Below are positions 6,232 through 12,933 of a DNA stretch of 13,756 nucleotides, in pieces. Every line of letters begins with the position of its first letter. The stretch's first letter is position 1. The notes under the pieces are model-generated. The model saw only the letters and a list, made by a program, of their open reading frames with translations. It was not told the DNA's origin and did no database searches. Origin of the DNA: Candidatus Methanomethylophilaceae archaeon (GTDB lineage: Archaea > Thermoplasmatota > Thermoplasmata > Methanomassiliicoccales > Methanomethylophilaceae); the NCBI GenBank assembly GCA_016297775.1, contig JAEDGA010000032.1, positions 1 to 13,756 on the forward strand, read 5' to 3'. The translations under genes and the position numbers were made by a program.

Positions 6232-7281
6232 TCACCACAGGCCGAGCAGACTCTGCATGGTAAGGCTGGAGATGATTATGCATATCCAACATACGGAACC
6301 GATGATCAGTGTCTTACCTCCTGTCCTGAGGAGGTTGACCAGATCGGTGTTCAGCCCTATGGCCGCCATCGCGGTTACGATCAGGAACGAACTGACCTTC
6401 TTGAGCACGGAGAACGTATCCTCAGCGAGACCGAGGGCGTCACCGGTGAGTACAGAGGTGGTGACCGTGGTGATCAGCGATGCGGCTATGAAGAATAGGA
6501 TGAACTTGGGGAAGGCCCTCTTTATACCGCCTTTCTCGGAGGATTCCTTCTTTGACATGATGTACGACAGCACTATGACTATCGGTATGATGAACAGTGT
6601 CCTGGTGAGCTTCACGATGGCGGCGGAGTCCAACACAGCATGTCCTGTGCCGTGGAGCGTATCCCAAGTGGATGCCGCTGCTGTGACTGACGATGTATCG
6701 TTTATGGCGGTACCGGCGAACAATGCGAATCCGGAGTCCGACATACCGAGGATACCTCCGAGTGTGGGAAATATCAACGCCGCAAGTACATTGAACAGGA
6801 ATATCACGGCGATGGACTGTGCGATGACATGATCCTCAGCTTTTATGACAGGCGCGGTGGCCGCGATGGCGGAACCTCCGCAGATGGATGAACCCACACC
6901 CACGAGTGTCGCGGTCTTGGGTTCGGCATGTAGTATCTTATACATCACGTATGCCGCAACGAGCGATACGGTGATGGTGGAGAGGATGATCGGAAGTGAG
7001 TCTGCACCCACCTTGAGGATGGTGGAGATGTTCAATCCGAATCCCAGGAGTACGACCGATGCCTGAAGGACGTACTTCGATGTGAACGAGGTTTTCGGCA
7101 GTTCCCTGTCGTATCTCTTCACTATCATAAATATGACCATACCTGCCAGTATGGCGATCACAGGTGCTCCCACGATCTTGAGATCGGGAACGAATTCTAC
7201 CAATAGCCAAGCGATCGCTGCGATAGCGAGGCTGGCAGCCAGTCCCGGTCCGTTGCGGTTCAGGAACTCCCTTGTTTCCAT
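6232..7281 (-). CDS. YeiH/UPF0324 family putative sulfate (anion) exporter
   Basis: This 349-residue membrane protein has about ten hydrophobic helices and is of normal length for UPF0324 (YeiH), a family annotated as putative sulfate exporters on limited experimental ground. Family motifs are clear: LLGFGLNI (78-85), GVGSSICGGSAIAATAPVI (128-146), GTAINDTSSVTAA (190-202, where many relatives have HDTAQV) and VKLTRTLFIIP (223-233), then AAIGLNTDL near the C-terminus (306-314). It has its own TATA box 27 bases before the start and is divergent from the ABC transporter genes. The NifX-like gene follows on the same strand after 56 bases, so read-through could co-express them. Substrate is an inference from family annotation only. 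Confidence 0.9.
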   Translation of the reverse strand: METREFLNRNGPGLAASLAIAAIAWLLVEFVPDLKIVGAPVIAILAGMVIFMIVKRYDRELPKTSFTSKYVLQASVVLLGFGLNISTILKVGADSLPIILSTITVSLVAAYVMYKILHAEPKTATLVGVGSSICGGSAIAATAPVIKAEDHVIAQSIAVIFLFNVLAALIFPTLGGILGMSDSGFALFAGTAINDTSSVTAAASTWDTLHGTGHAVLDSAAIVKLTRTLFIIPIVIVLSYIMSKKESSEKGGIKRAFPKFILFFIAASLITTVTTSVLTGDALGLAEDTFSVLKKVSSFLIVTAMAAIGLNTDLVNLLRTGGKTLIIGSVCWICIIISSLTMQSLLGLW

Positions 7282-7303
7282 GCACCTGGACTCTACTAAC
7301 GTG

Positions 7304-7312
7304 CTTATATCG
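7304..7312 (-). promoter_or_regulatory. TATA box of the YeiH-type gene
   Basis: The minus strand reads CGATATAAG, centred 27 bases before the ATG at 7281, which indicates a leaderless transcript. A second TATA-like stretch is further upstream on the same strand (near 7326-7334). Confidence 0.55.
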
Positions 7313-7377
7313 TTTTCCGAACCACGTATAATGAATCATCACATCTGGGTCATCGATATCACGACAATACAGAATGT

Positions 7378-7385
7378 GTATATAC
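7378..7385 (+). promoter_or_regulatory. TATA box of the ABC transporter operon
   Basis: GTATATAC is centred about 25 bases before the ATG at 7407. A longer frame beginning at 7374 would contain this box, so the later start is the better one. Confidence 0.65.
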
Positions 7386-7406
7386 GGGACGACTTTATCA
7401 TTCGGT

Positions 7407-8294
7407 ATGAGTGCCATCGCGGTACGTGATCTTGTGAAAACATACGGCGAATTGAAGGCCGTCGATGGGATATCGTTCGATGTCCCGGAAGGTTCATTCT
7501 TCGCATTTCTGGGACCGAACGGTGCCGGAAAATCCACTACGATATCGATAATCTGCTCCTTGTTGGAGGCGGATTCCGGTTCCGTCACCATATTCGACAG
7601 GAACGTATCCGACATATCCGTGCGCAGGATGATCGGTGTTGTGTTCCAGGATCCCAAACTGGATTCATTACTGACCGTCAGGGAGAATCTGGAGATCCGT
7701 GCATCCATGTACGGGCTGGGTAAGGATGCCGTGGATAAGGCGATGGTACGTGCCGATTGCACGGAGTTCGCCGACCGCAGATACGGTACGCTCTCCGGAG
7801 GTCAGAGGAGGAGGGCGGACATCGCACGTGCTTTGGTGCACGATCCCAAGGTGCTGATATTGGATGAACCCACATCCGGATTGGACCCCCACACACGCAA
7901 GGTGATCTGGGATTCCGTCTTCAGACTGAACCGTGAGAACGGTATGACCGTGTTGCTCACCACACACTACATGGAGGAGGCCACGGAAGCCGATGATGTC
8001 GTGATAATCGACCATGGTACCATCGTGGCCCACGGAACGCCGGAACAGCTCAAGGAGAGATACAGCTGCGACAGGATGACCATCGTTCCCAAGGACAACG
8101 ATTCCATGATATCGTCCCTTGATTCCATGGGTGTGGAATACACGTCAGAGAGAGGGGTGTTCACCATAACCCTCGATGCTACGGTGGATTCCATCCCGAT
8201 CATAGAGAAGGTGAAGGATAACATCGTATCGTTCGAGGTCCGTACCGGCAGCATGGACGATGCATTCGTTTCCATAACAGGAGGCGGTGAGTGA
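7407..8294 (+). CDS. ABC transporter ATP-binding protein (DrrA/ABC-2 type)
   Basis: This 295-residue ATPase subunit drives export through the permease encoded next. Its motifs are complete: Walker A GPNGAGKST (36-44), Q-loop Q81 (VVFQDPKLD), signature LSGGQRRR (129-136), Walker B VLILDEP (149-155), D-loop SGLD (157-160) and the switch His H187 (TTHYMEEA). Residues after about 220 form the small C-terminal extension usual in DrrA-type ATPases of multidrug and antibiotic self-resistance exporters. I start it at ATG 7407, 25 bases after the TATA box. Its TGA stop shares one base with the permease ATG (TGATG at 8292-8296), so the two are translationally coupled. The substrate is unknown. Confidence 0.94.
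   Translation: MSAIAVRDLVKTYGELKAVDGISFDVPEGSFFAFLGPNGAGKSTTISIICSLLEADSGSVTIFDRNVSDISVRRMIGVVFQDPKLDSLLTVRENLEIRASMYGLGKDAVDKAMVRADCTEFADRRYGTLSGGQRRRADIARALVHDPKVLILDEPTSGLDPHTRKVIWDSVFRLNRENGMTVLLTTHYMEEATEADDVVIIDHGTIVAHGTPEQLKERYSCDRMTIVPKDNDSMISSLDSMGVEYTSERGVFTITLDATVDSIPIIEKVKDNIVSFEVRTGSMDDAFVSITGGGE
8280..8290 (+). promoter_or_regulatory. Shine-Dalgarno site for the coupled ABC permease
   Basis: GGAGGCGGTGA lies inside the end of the ATPase gene; GGAGG ends nine bases before the ATG at 8294. It favours that ATG over the GTG at 8291 and supports coupled translation of the second gene in the operon. Confidence 0.6.
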
Positions 8295-9145
8295 TGGATC
8301 CGTCATTGGCATTGGCCAAACGCGGTATGCTCTGCTACTTCCGTGACAGACAGAGTGTGTTCTTCTCCTTGATGGGAGTGTTGATCGTGGTGATGCTGTA
8401 CCTCCTGTTCCTGAAGAACACCCTGGTGTCGTCATGGCCGGACTATCCCGGTATGAGCAGTCTCGTCGATGCATGGGTGCTATCAGGTATCCTTGCCATA
8501 GTCCCCGTCACCACATGTGCCGGTGCTCTGCAGATAATGGTCGAGGATCGTTCCAACGGCCGTGACAAGGACATCTGCGTCACCCCGATGCCGGCATACA
8601 AGGTGGCATTCGGATACGTGCTGAGCACTTTCGCCGTCGGTACGCTGATGAGTTACATCACATTGGTCATCTGTGTCGTATATCTCCTTGTGACCGGATG
8701 TGCGATATCCTTCACCGGTATACTGATATCTGCTCTGTTGGTGATCCCATCCTCGCTGTCCGCATCAATAATCATGTACGCAATCACTTCGTTCATCAAA
8801 AGTACGGGTGCATTCTCCGGTCTGTACACAGTCGTGAGCGTGCTGATAGGATTCCTTGCAGGTATCTATATGCCGATGGGCGTGATGCCAGATGCCATGA
8901 AGGTCGTCGGTTCCCTGGTACCCGCGAGTCAGATGGCGGTACTGTTCAGGGACACCTTGGCCGCGGACGCACTGAACGAGGTGTTCATCGGGGCACCTGC
9001 GGATGTGATATCATCCTTCAGGGCGGAGATGGGATTCGATCTGTCGCTGGGTGATTTCATGTTCAGCGACATCGCGATGATCGGATATGTCTTCGTGGCC
9101 ACGGTGATATTCTTCGCCATAGCCGTCATGAGGATCAGGCGCTGA
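8294..9145 (+). CDS. ABC-2 type transporter permease
   Basis: This 283-residue membrane subunit pairs with the ATPase just upstream. It has the ABC-2 layout: a short cytoplasmic N-terminus (LALAKRGMLCYFRDRQSVFFSL), then about six hydrophobic helices with a long loop after the first, the cytoplasmic coupling region MVEDRSNGRDKDICVTPMPAYKV... after the second, and the ABC-2 signature area around GFLAGIYMPMGVMPDAMKVVGSLVPASQM, where GxxxP-type features precede the last loop. It ends with a helix and the basic tail MRIRR. Like other DrrB/YadH-type permeases it probably exports a drug, lipid or peptide, but nothing here tells which. The converging ArsR gene ends 27 bases away. Confidence 0.9.
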   Translation: MDPSLALAKRGMLCYFRDRQSVFFSLMGVLIVVMLYLLFLKNTLVSSWPDYPGMSSLVDAWVLSGILAIVPVTTCAGALQIMVEDRSNGRDKDICVTPMPAYKVAFGYVLSTFAVGTLMSYITLVICVVYLLVTGCAISFTGILISALLVIPSSLSASIIMYAITSFIKSTGAFSGLYTVVSVLIGFLAGIYMPMGVMPDAMKVVGSLVPASQMAVLFRDTLAADALNEVFIGAPADVISSFRAEMGFDLSLGDFMFSDIAMIGYVFVATVIFFAIAVMRIRR

Positions 9146-9155
9146 AAAACTTTAC

Positions 9156-9187
9156 AAAAATGCTGTACGGTATCACTCCGTACGGCA
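9156..9187 (-). terminator. Terminator of the ArsR gene between convergent genes
   Basis: A 10-bp stem with one G-U pair (TGCTGTACGG at 9161-9170, CCGTACGGCA at 9178-9187) has a 7-base loop. On the minus strand it is followed by TTTTT (9160-9156) and, after GTAAAG, another T-run. It overlaps the last codons of the ArsR gene. Confidence 0.75.
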
Positions 9188-9475
9188 ACATTCACATCCT
9201 TTGTTACGGTCGATCAGACTCTCAATGAAACCGTCCATCTCCATCAATGTGTCGTGGTTAAGGGAATAATGCACCCATTGACCCTCCTTCCTCCCATTAA
9301 CCAATCCGCTCCTCTGCAGGATGCCCATATGATGGGACAGGTTGGGTTGGGACACTCCAAGCTCCTCTATCAGTTTGCAGGCGCATAGTTCCCTATCCGA
9401 CAGCATGCACACTATCCTCAGACGGTTCTCATCGGAAATCGCTTTGAATATTGCGCACATCCTCTCAGGATCCAT
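9173..9475 (-). CDS. ArsR/SmtB family metal(loid)-sensing transcriptional repressor
   Basis: This 100-residue winged-helix protein is of the ArsR/SmtB family, whose members leave DNA when As(III), Sb(III), Cd, Zn or similar ions bind. The recognition helix is VSQPNLSHHMGILQRSGLV (41-59), and the wing follows (GRKEGQWVHYSL, 61-72). ELCACKL (30-35, cysteines C31 and C33) sits where E. coli ArsR has ELCVC, so a thiol site for arsenite-like ions is likely. The third Cys of the classical motif is absent, but a C-terminal CECC (C94, C96, C97) could supply further ligands. It is divergent from a permease and thioredoxin pair, the usual regulator and target arrangement. A TATA box is centred 26 bases before the start. 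Confidence 0.92.
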   Translation of the reverse strand: MDPERMCAIFKAISDENRLRIVCMLSDRELCACKLIEELGVSQPNLSHHMGILQRSGLVNGRKEGQWVHYSLNHDTLMEMDGFIESLIDRNKGCECCRTE

Positions 9476-9497
9476 ATCGTATTATTCGTTCCGATGG

Positions 9498-9505
9498 ATA
9501 ATAAA
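9498..9505 (-). promoter_or_regulatory. TATA box of the ArsR gene
   Basis: The minus strand reads TTTATTAT, centred 26 bases before the ATG at 9475. TTATT (9482-9486) and AATAA (9500-9504) also form a weak dyad around this promoter, where an autorepressor could bind. Confidence 0.55.
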
Positions 9506-9525
9506 AGTATCGTGAGGTTAGATAC

Positions 9526-9549
9526 ATAAATGAATTTGAATATATTTAT
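9526..9549. promoter_or_regulatory. Candidate ArsR operator (imperfect 24-base palindrome)
   Basis: The segment reads ATAAAT..ATT..AAT..ATTTAT with symmetry about 9537/9538, 9 of 12 half-site positions matching. Its length, AT-richness and 12+12 form resemble known ArsR/SmtB operators. It lies between the two divergent promoters, so one site could control both genes. Confidence 0.45.
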
Positions 9550-9563
9550 ATAATCTGCCCGGT

Positions 9564-9576
9564 TATATCGATATAC
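9564..9576 (+). promoter_or_regulatory. TATA box of the permease gene inside a perfect 12-base palindrome
   Basis: TATATCGATATA (9564-9575) is a perfect palindrome. Its right half with the next base (CGATATAC, 9569-9576) is placed about 27 bases before the ATG at 9600 and should be the TATA box. A repressor on the palindrome would exclude TBP directly. Confidence 0.5.
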
Positions 9577-9599
9577 GGATACGTTCGGGGTTGCGTTAC

Positions 9600-10634
9600 A
9601 TGACGGATGTATTGGATTTCATACAGCACCAGATACTCGGTATGCGGTGGCTCAACGACATGGTATGTACTTTGCTCACCGCATTGGGATTAGATGTGGG
9701 AACGAGGATCGGAGGCAGCATCGTATTCTTCATCTACGATCTTACCAAGATCGTTGTGCTTCTTGTCATCCTGATATTCGTGATCTCGTACATACAGTCC
9801 TATTATCCTCCGGAGAGGACGAGGGCGATACTGTCCAAGATGAAAGGCGTGAAGGCCAACGCGGCAGGTGCATTGTTAGGTACGGTCACACCGTTCTGCA
9901 GTTGTTCCTCCATACCCATATTCATAGGGTTCACGAAAGCGGGACTTCCTCTCGGGGTCACGTTCTCCTTCCTGATATCGTCACCTCTGGTGGATCTTGC
10001 GGCGTTGACCATATTGATGGGATTGTTCGGTGCGGAGGTCGCGGTCCTGTATGTGGTCGTGGGTGTCGTGGTCGCCATAATAGGTGGTATGATCATCGAG
10101 CGCATGGGTATGGAGGATCAGATCGCCGAGTTCGCACGTCCGATTTCGGCGAACGATACGAAGCAATCGTCATGCGGATGTTGCTGTTCCTGTTCCGGGA
10201 GGGGATGGTCCGATATGACCGTACGCGAACGCTCGTCCGATGCGTTCTACCAGGTCAGGGTCACTTTGAAGAGGGTGTTCCCCTACGCGGTGATAGGTGT
10301 GTTGATCGGAGCGTTGATCCACAATTGGATCCCCGATGACATGATACAGATGGTGCTGGGTGACGACAATCCGTTCTCCGTCATCATAGCCACCATCGTG
10401 GGTGCACCCATCTATGCCGATATCTTCGGTACCATACCGATCGCGGAGGCGTTGTTCTCCAAGGGTGTGGGTATAGGCACCATCCTGGCATTCATGATGT
10501 CCGTCACACTGCTCTCCATACCTTCGTTGGTGATGCTCAAGACAGCTGTCAAAGGCAGATTGTTGTCGCTGTTCGTGGCGATCTGCCTGGTCGGTGTGAT
10601 TTTGACAGGATATATATTCAATCTGATATTCTGA
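9600..10634 (+). CDS. ArsP/DUF318 (UPF0718) family permease, probable metalloid or metal efflux
   Basis: This 344-residue membrane protein has about eight hydrophobic helices. The hallmark TPFCSCSSIPIFIG (97-110) with C100 and C102, followed by KAGLPLGVTFSFLISSPLVD (113-132), is the signature of the ArsP/DUF318 family. Known members export trivalent methylarsenic compounds; related ones have been linked to other metals. The second half repeats the fold with GAPIYADIFGTIPIAEAL (268-285). The central cytoplasmic loop carries an extra cluster SCGCCCSCSG (191-200; C192, C194, C195, C196, C198) that could receive or sense a thiol-bound ion. An in-frame TTG occurs at 9591, but ATG 9600 fits the TATA spacing. 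The thioredoxin gene follows 11 bases after the stop, and the divergent ArsR should repress both. Confidence 0.9.
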   Translation: MTDVLDFIQHQILGMRWLNDMVCTLLTALGLDVGTRIGGSIVFFIYDLTKIVVLLVILIFVISYIQSYYPPERTRAILSKMKGVKANAAGALLGTVTPFCSCSSIPIFIGFTKAGLPLGVTFSFLISSPLVDLAALTILMGLFGAEVAVLYVVVGVVVAIIGGMIIERMGMEDQIAEFARPISANDTKQSSCGCCCSCSGRGWSDMTVRERSSDAFYQVRVTLKRVFPYAVIGVLIGALIHNWIPDDMIQMVLGDDNPFSVIIATIVGAPIYADIFGTIPIAEALFSKGVGIGTILAFMMSVTLLSIPSLVMLKTAVKGRLLSLFVAICLVGVILTGYIFNLIF

Positions 10635-10645
10635 GATGATTAGAT

Positions 10646-10957
10646 ATGTTCGGAAGAAAGAAATGTAAATGCGGATGCGCAGATAAGGATTGTAAGACGA
10701 CCGATGCCTTCGTGAAGGTGTTGGGCGGAGGATGCAAGAACTGCAATGAACTGGAGAAGAACACCGTCGAAGCTTTGGAAGCCCTGGGATTGGAGTCCAA
10801 GGTGGCACATGTCACATCGATGGAGGACATCGCTGCATACGGTGTCATGCGTCCACCTGCATTGGTGTTCGGAGAGACCGTCGTATCTTCCGGAAAGGTC
10901 CTGACCAAGGATCAGGTCATCGAGATCATCGAGGCCAACAGGAGCATGTTCCCCTGA
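10646..10957 (+). CDS. Small thioredoxin-like protein (redox-active disulfide protein, TM0996/MTH895 type)
   Basis: This 103-residue protein has the minimal thioredoxin fold found in archaea and in metalloid-resistance operons. The active site is GGGCKNCNE (27-35; C30 and C33, a CxxC with Lys-Asn between). The cis-proline region is VMRPPALVFGE (67-77), followed by the last strand and helix. The short N-terminal extension CKCGCADKDC (7-16) adds four cysteines not needed for the fold and may bind a metal or arsenic species. It is the second gene of the permease operon, 11 bases after it and followed by a terminator. It probably reduces or delivers the substrate or keeps the permease cysteines reduced; that role is an inference. 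Confidence 0.9.
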   Translation: MFGRKKCKCGCADKDCKTTDAFVKVLGGGCKNCNELEKNTVEALEALGLESKVAHVTSMEDIAAYGVMRPPALVFGETVVSSGKVLTKDQVIEIIEANRSMFP

Positions 10958-10963
10958 TAAAGC

Positions 10964-11004
10964 GAACGGGGCATACATCAGCCCCGTTCCTCCTTATTCT
11001 TTCT
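10964..11004 (+). terminator. Terminator of the permease-thioredoxin operon
   Basis: A perfect 9-bp stem (GAACGGGGC at 10964-10972, GCCCCGTTC at 10981-10989) with an 8-base loop is followed by a T-rich stretch (TTATTCTTTCT). It begins six bases after the thioredoxin stop. Confidence 0.8.
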
Positions 11005-11059
11005 GCGATCGTTCATGGTATTCCATCACGTCCTGATATCCGACCATCCTTGGTTAAAG

Positions 11060-11076
11060 TTGGATATATAATCCAA
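11060..11076 (+). promoter_or_regulatory. TATA box of the SEL1 gene enclosed in a TTGGAT palindrome
   Basis: TTGGAT-ATATA-ATCCAA is a perfect 6-bp inverted repeat whose centre is the TATA box, about 30 bases before the ATG at 11098. The same palindrome with another 5-base centre recurs right after the stop codon (11995-12011). Confidence 0.55.
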
Positions 11077-11097
11077 TAAATAGGAAATCAATGATAC

Positions 11098-11994
11098 ATG
11101 GGGCATGGCATTCATCACATACAACGGGAGGTCCGAGAGGATATGATGGACCGTCCATCGGAATCCGGACATGAGGATCCGAAAGCAAGGGAACTGTTCG
11201 ATGAAGCGTATGCGGTCTTCAAAACGGAACCATCCACGGCGATATCCCTTCTCAGAGATGCCATATCCCTGGGATGTACGGATTCTATGGTGTTCCTGGG
11301 TACGATACTCATCGACAGCAGCGATGATAACGACAGGAAGGAAGCGTTGGATCTTTTCATGCAAGCACATCTGTCGGGTAACAACATGGGTTCCAGGAAT
11401 CTTGGATATTGTTACGCCGTGGGTGTCGGTATCGATGTTAACAAGGAGAAGGCCGCCGAATGGTACAGGATATCCGGCAATGACGGCAATGCGAAGGCTC
11501 AGTGCAATCTGGGCGTATTGTACGAGTACGGACATGGTGTTCCCAGGGATTTCCGTTCCGCAGCGGAGTGGTATAGGATGTCCGCGGAGAACGGATGTTC
11601 TAGAGGGATGACCAACTATGCGCGTATGCTCAGGGATGGTATCGGTGTCGAGAAGGATCCCCAATCGGCCGTGGAATGGTTCGAGAGATCCGGTTCCCCG
11701 CGTGCCAAGAGATTGTTGGCGCAGATGTATCTCTCCGGAAAGGATATAGAAAAGGATGTGAAACGTGCCATGGAACTTCTGGAATCAGCGTCCGATAGGG
11801 ACAGGAAGGCCATGTACATCCTCGGGGATCTGATAATGGGGACCGACAGATGCCGCGCCATAGAGTTATTCAAGGCATCCGCTGCGAAAGGGTACGATGA
11901 GGCAATACAGCGTCTGACCTCCCTGGGAGAGGAGATTCCGGAGTCCACTTCAAGGCGTAGAAGGCGCGGTTCTACCAAATCTATTAAATCCTAA
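11098..11994 (+). CDS. SEL1-repeat (TPR-like) protein
   Basis: This is a soluble helical repeat protein of 298 residues. I see about five SEL1 units: roughly 98-130 (NLGYCYAVGVGI...AAEWYRISG), 133-166 (NLGVLYEYGHGVPRDFRSAAEWYRMSA), 168-199, 202-232 and 235-266, plus a degenerate earlier unit near 60-92. SEL1 repeats bind other proteins and are not enzymes, so it is likely a scaffold or adaptor. There is no signal peptide; the C-terminus is very basic (SRRRRRGSTKSIKS). The start is uncertain. ATG 11098 lies close after the expected transcription start. ATG 11143 has a GGAGGT site 10 bases upstream (11127-11132) and would give 283 residues; residues 1-15 of the longer form look unstructured. 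The gene is bracketed by a repeated palindrome and converges on the HAD gene. Confidence 0.85.
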   Translation: MGHGIHHIQREVREDMMDRPSESGHEDPKARELFDEAYAVFKTEPSTAISLLRDAISLGCTDSMVFLGTILIDSSDDNDRKEALDLFMQAHLSGNNMGSRNLGYCYAVGVGIDVNKEKAAEWYRISGNDGNAKAQCNLGVLYEYGHGVPRDFRSAAEWYRMSAENGCSRGMTNYARMLRDGIGVEKDPQSAVEWFERSGSPRAKRLLAQMYLSGKDIEKDVKRAMELLESASDRDRKAMYILGDLIMGTDRCRAIELFKASAAKGYDEAIQRLTSLGEEIPESTSRRRRRGSTKSIKS

Positions 11995-12011
11995 TTGGAT
12001 TATACATCCAA
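11995..12011. repeat. Second TTGGAT-N5-ATCCAA palindrome, directly after the SEL1 stop
   Basis: TTGGAT-TATAC-ATCCAA starts on the base after the TAA stop and extends to a 7-bp stem (A11994/T12012). It is the only other copy in the window of the palindrome at the SEL1 promoter, and both copies continue with TA. It could be an operator, an RNA hairpin or a mark left by an insertion. Confidence 0.5.
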
Positions 12012-12082
12012 TACAGGATGGTAGCAGACTCATATCCGTTCTTCCAAAACTGGTGCCGTCCTGTTACTTTTACATTAGGGTA

Positions 12083-12778
12083 TCAGAGGTACCTTTCTAT
12101 GATGTCCATGACATCACCGGCATGTTCCACCGTATCGATCCTCGGTGACACGGTGCTCCACATCTCTTTGGAACCCGCTCCCGACAGTACGCCGATGAAA
12201 GTCGAACCTGCATCACGTGCCGAAAGATAATCGGTCATATTATCTCCGAGATACAGGATCTCCTCCGTTTTGACACCCAATGCATCCGCGAACTCCCGCA
12301 TCGCGATCGGAGACGGTTTGGCATTGTCATAGTATGTATGATCACGTCCGATTATCGCATCCATCTCGTCGAATACACCGAACCTCTTCAGAACGGTCTC
12401 CGCATAGTGATATCCTCCGCGTGTCAGCAGACCCACTTTCAATCCTCTGGATCTGAGATATCTTATACATTCGATGGAGCGCGGATATTCCTTGGCTTCG
12501 GATACGAACTGTTCCTCATAATATAATGACAGTTCGTCGATCTCTTTGTAAATGGTATCGAATTCATCCGATCTTCCGTGGTCTTCGAGCCATTTTCTTA
12601 TCGGATCCCTCAATCTCTTCCTTTCCGGATTATCACCGAATACGTCGGAGAACGGGATATCATGTTTTTCAAGAATGGTCCTGTCGCAGTCGTTGAGGGA
12701 ATCGTAATCCACGTGCGTCTCGAATAGGGTACCGTCAAGATCGAAACCCACTGCTTTGATTTGTACAGACATGTGCAT
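12083..12778 (-). CDS. HAD superfamily hydrolase (phosphoglycolate phosphatase-like)
   Basis: This 231-residue soluble enzyme is a haloacid dehalogenase-type phosphatase with a helical C1 cap. Motif I is GFDLDGT (11-17; nucleophile D13 and acid D15), motif II LLTRGG (117-122; T119), motif III the lysine of NAKPSP (K154) and motif IV GDNMTD (178-183; D179, D183). All catalytic residues are present, so it should be active, probably on a small phosphorylated metabolite such as a sugar phosphate, phosphoglycolate or nucleotide; the substrate cannot be chosen from sequence. A second ATG at 12772 gives a product two residues shorter. The nearest good TATA box predicts a leader of about 28 bases without a clear ribosome binding site. 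It converges on the SEL1 gene. Confidence 0.9.
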   Translation of the reverse strand: MHMSVQIKAVGFDLDGTLFETHVDYDSLNDCDRTILEKHDIPFSDVFGDNPERKRLRDPIRKWLEDHGRSDEFDTIYKEIDELSLYYEEQFVSEAKEYPRSIECIRYLRSRGLKVGLLTRGGYHYAETVLKRFGVFDEMDAIIGRDHTYYDNAKPSPIAMREFADALGVKTEEILYLGDNMTDYLSARDAGSTFIGVLSGAGSKEMWSTVSPRIDTVEHAGDVMDIIERYL

Positions 12779-12828
12779 CCCGTGATATGCCGATGTTGAT
12801 CGGATGGAACGGTGATGGTCGACACGCG

Positions 12829-12837
12829 ATATATAAT
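12829..12837 (-). promoter_or_regulatory. Probable TATA box of the HAD gene
   Basis: The minus strand reads ATTATATAT, which would start transcription near 12806, about 28 bases before the ATG at 12778. The same AT-rich stretch also reads as a TATA box on the plus strand (TATATAAT), but no convincing gene follows there. Confidence 0.45.
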
Positions 12838-12933
12838 TAATACGAGTCTCCCGGAATGGAATGTTCGGATATCTGCCGATCGATGGCGAAGGATGCGAGA
12901 TATGATCTTTTCTACTAGGTGATATCGATCGGC

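Noticed and set aside
6173..6292. Longer N-terminus for the NifX-like gene starting at 6292
   Set aside because: It would overlap the end of the YeiH-type gene by 61 bases, and the extra residues do not match the family. The TATA box and palindrome place the start at 6175.
1119..12933. tRNA, rRNA or CRISPR elements in the intergenic regions
   Set aside because: No cloverleaf, conserved rRNA stretch or regularly spaced repeat was found on reading the gaps.
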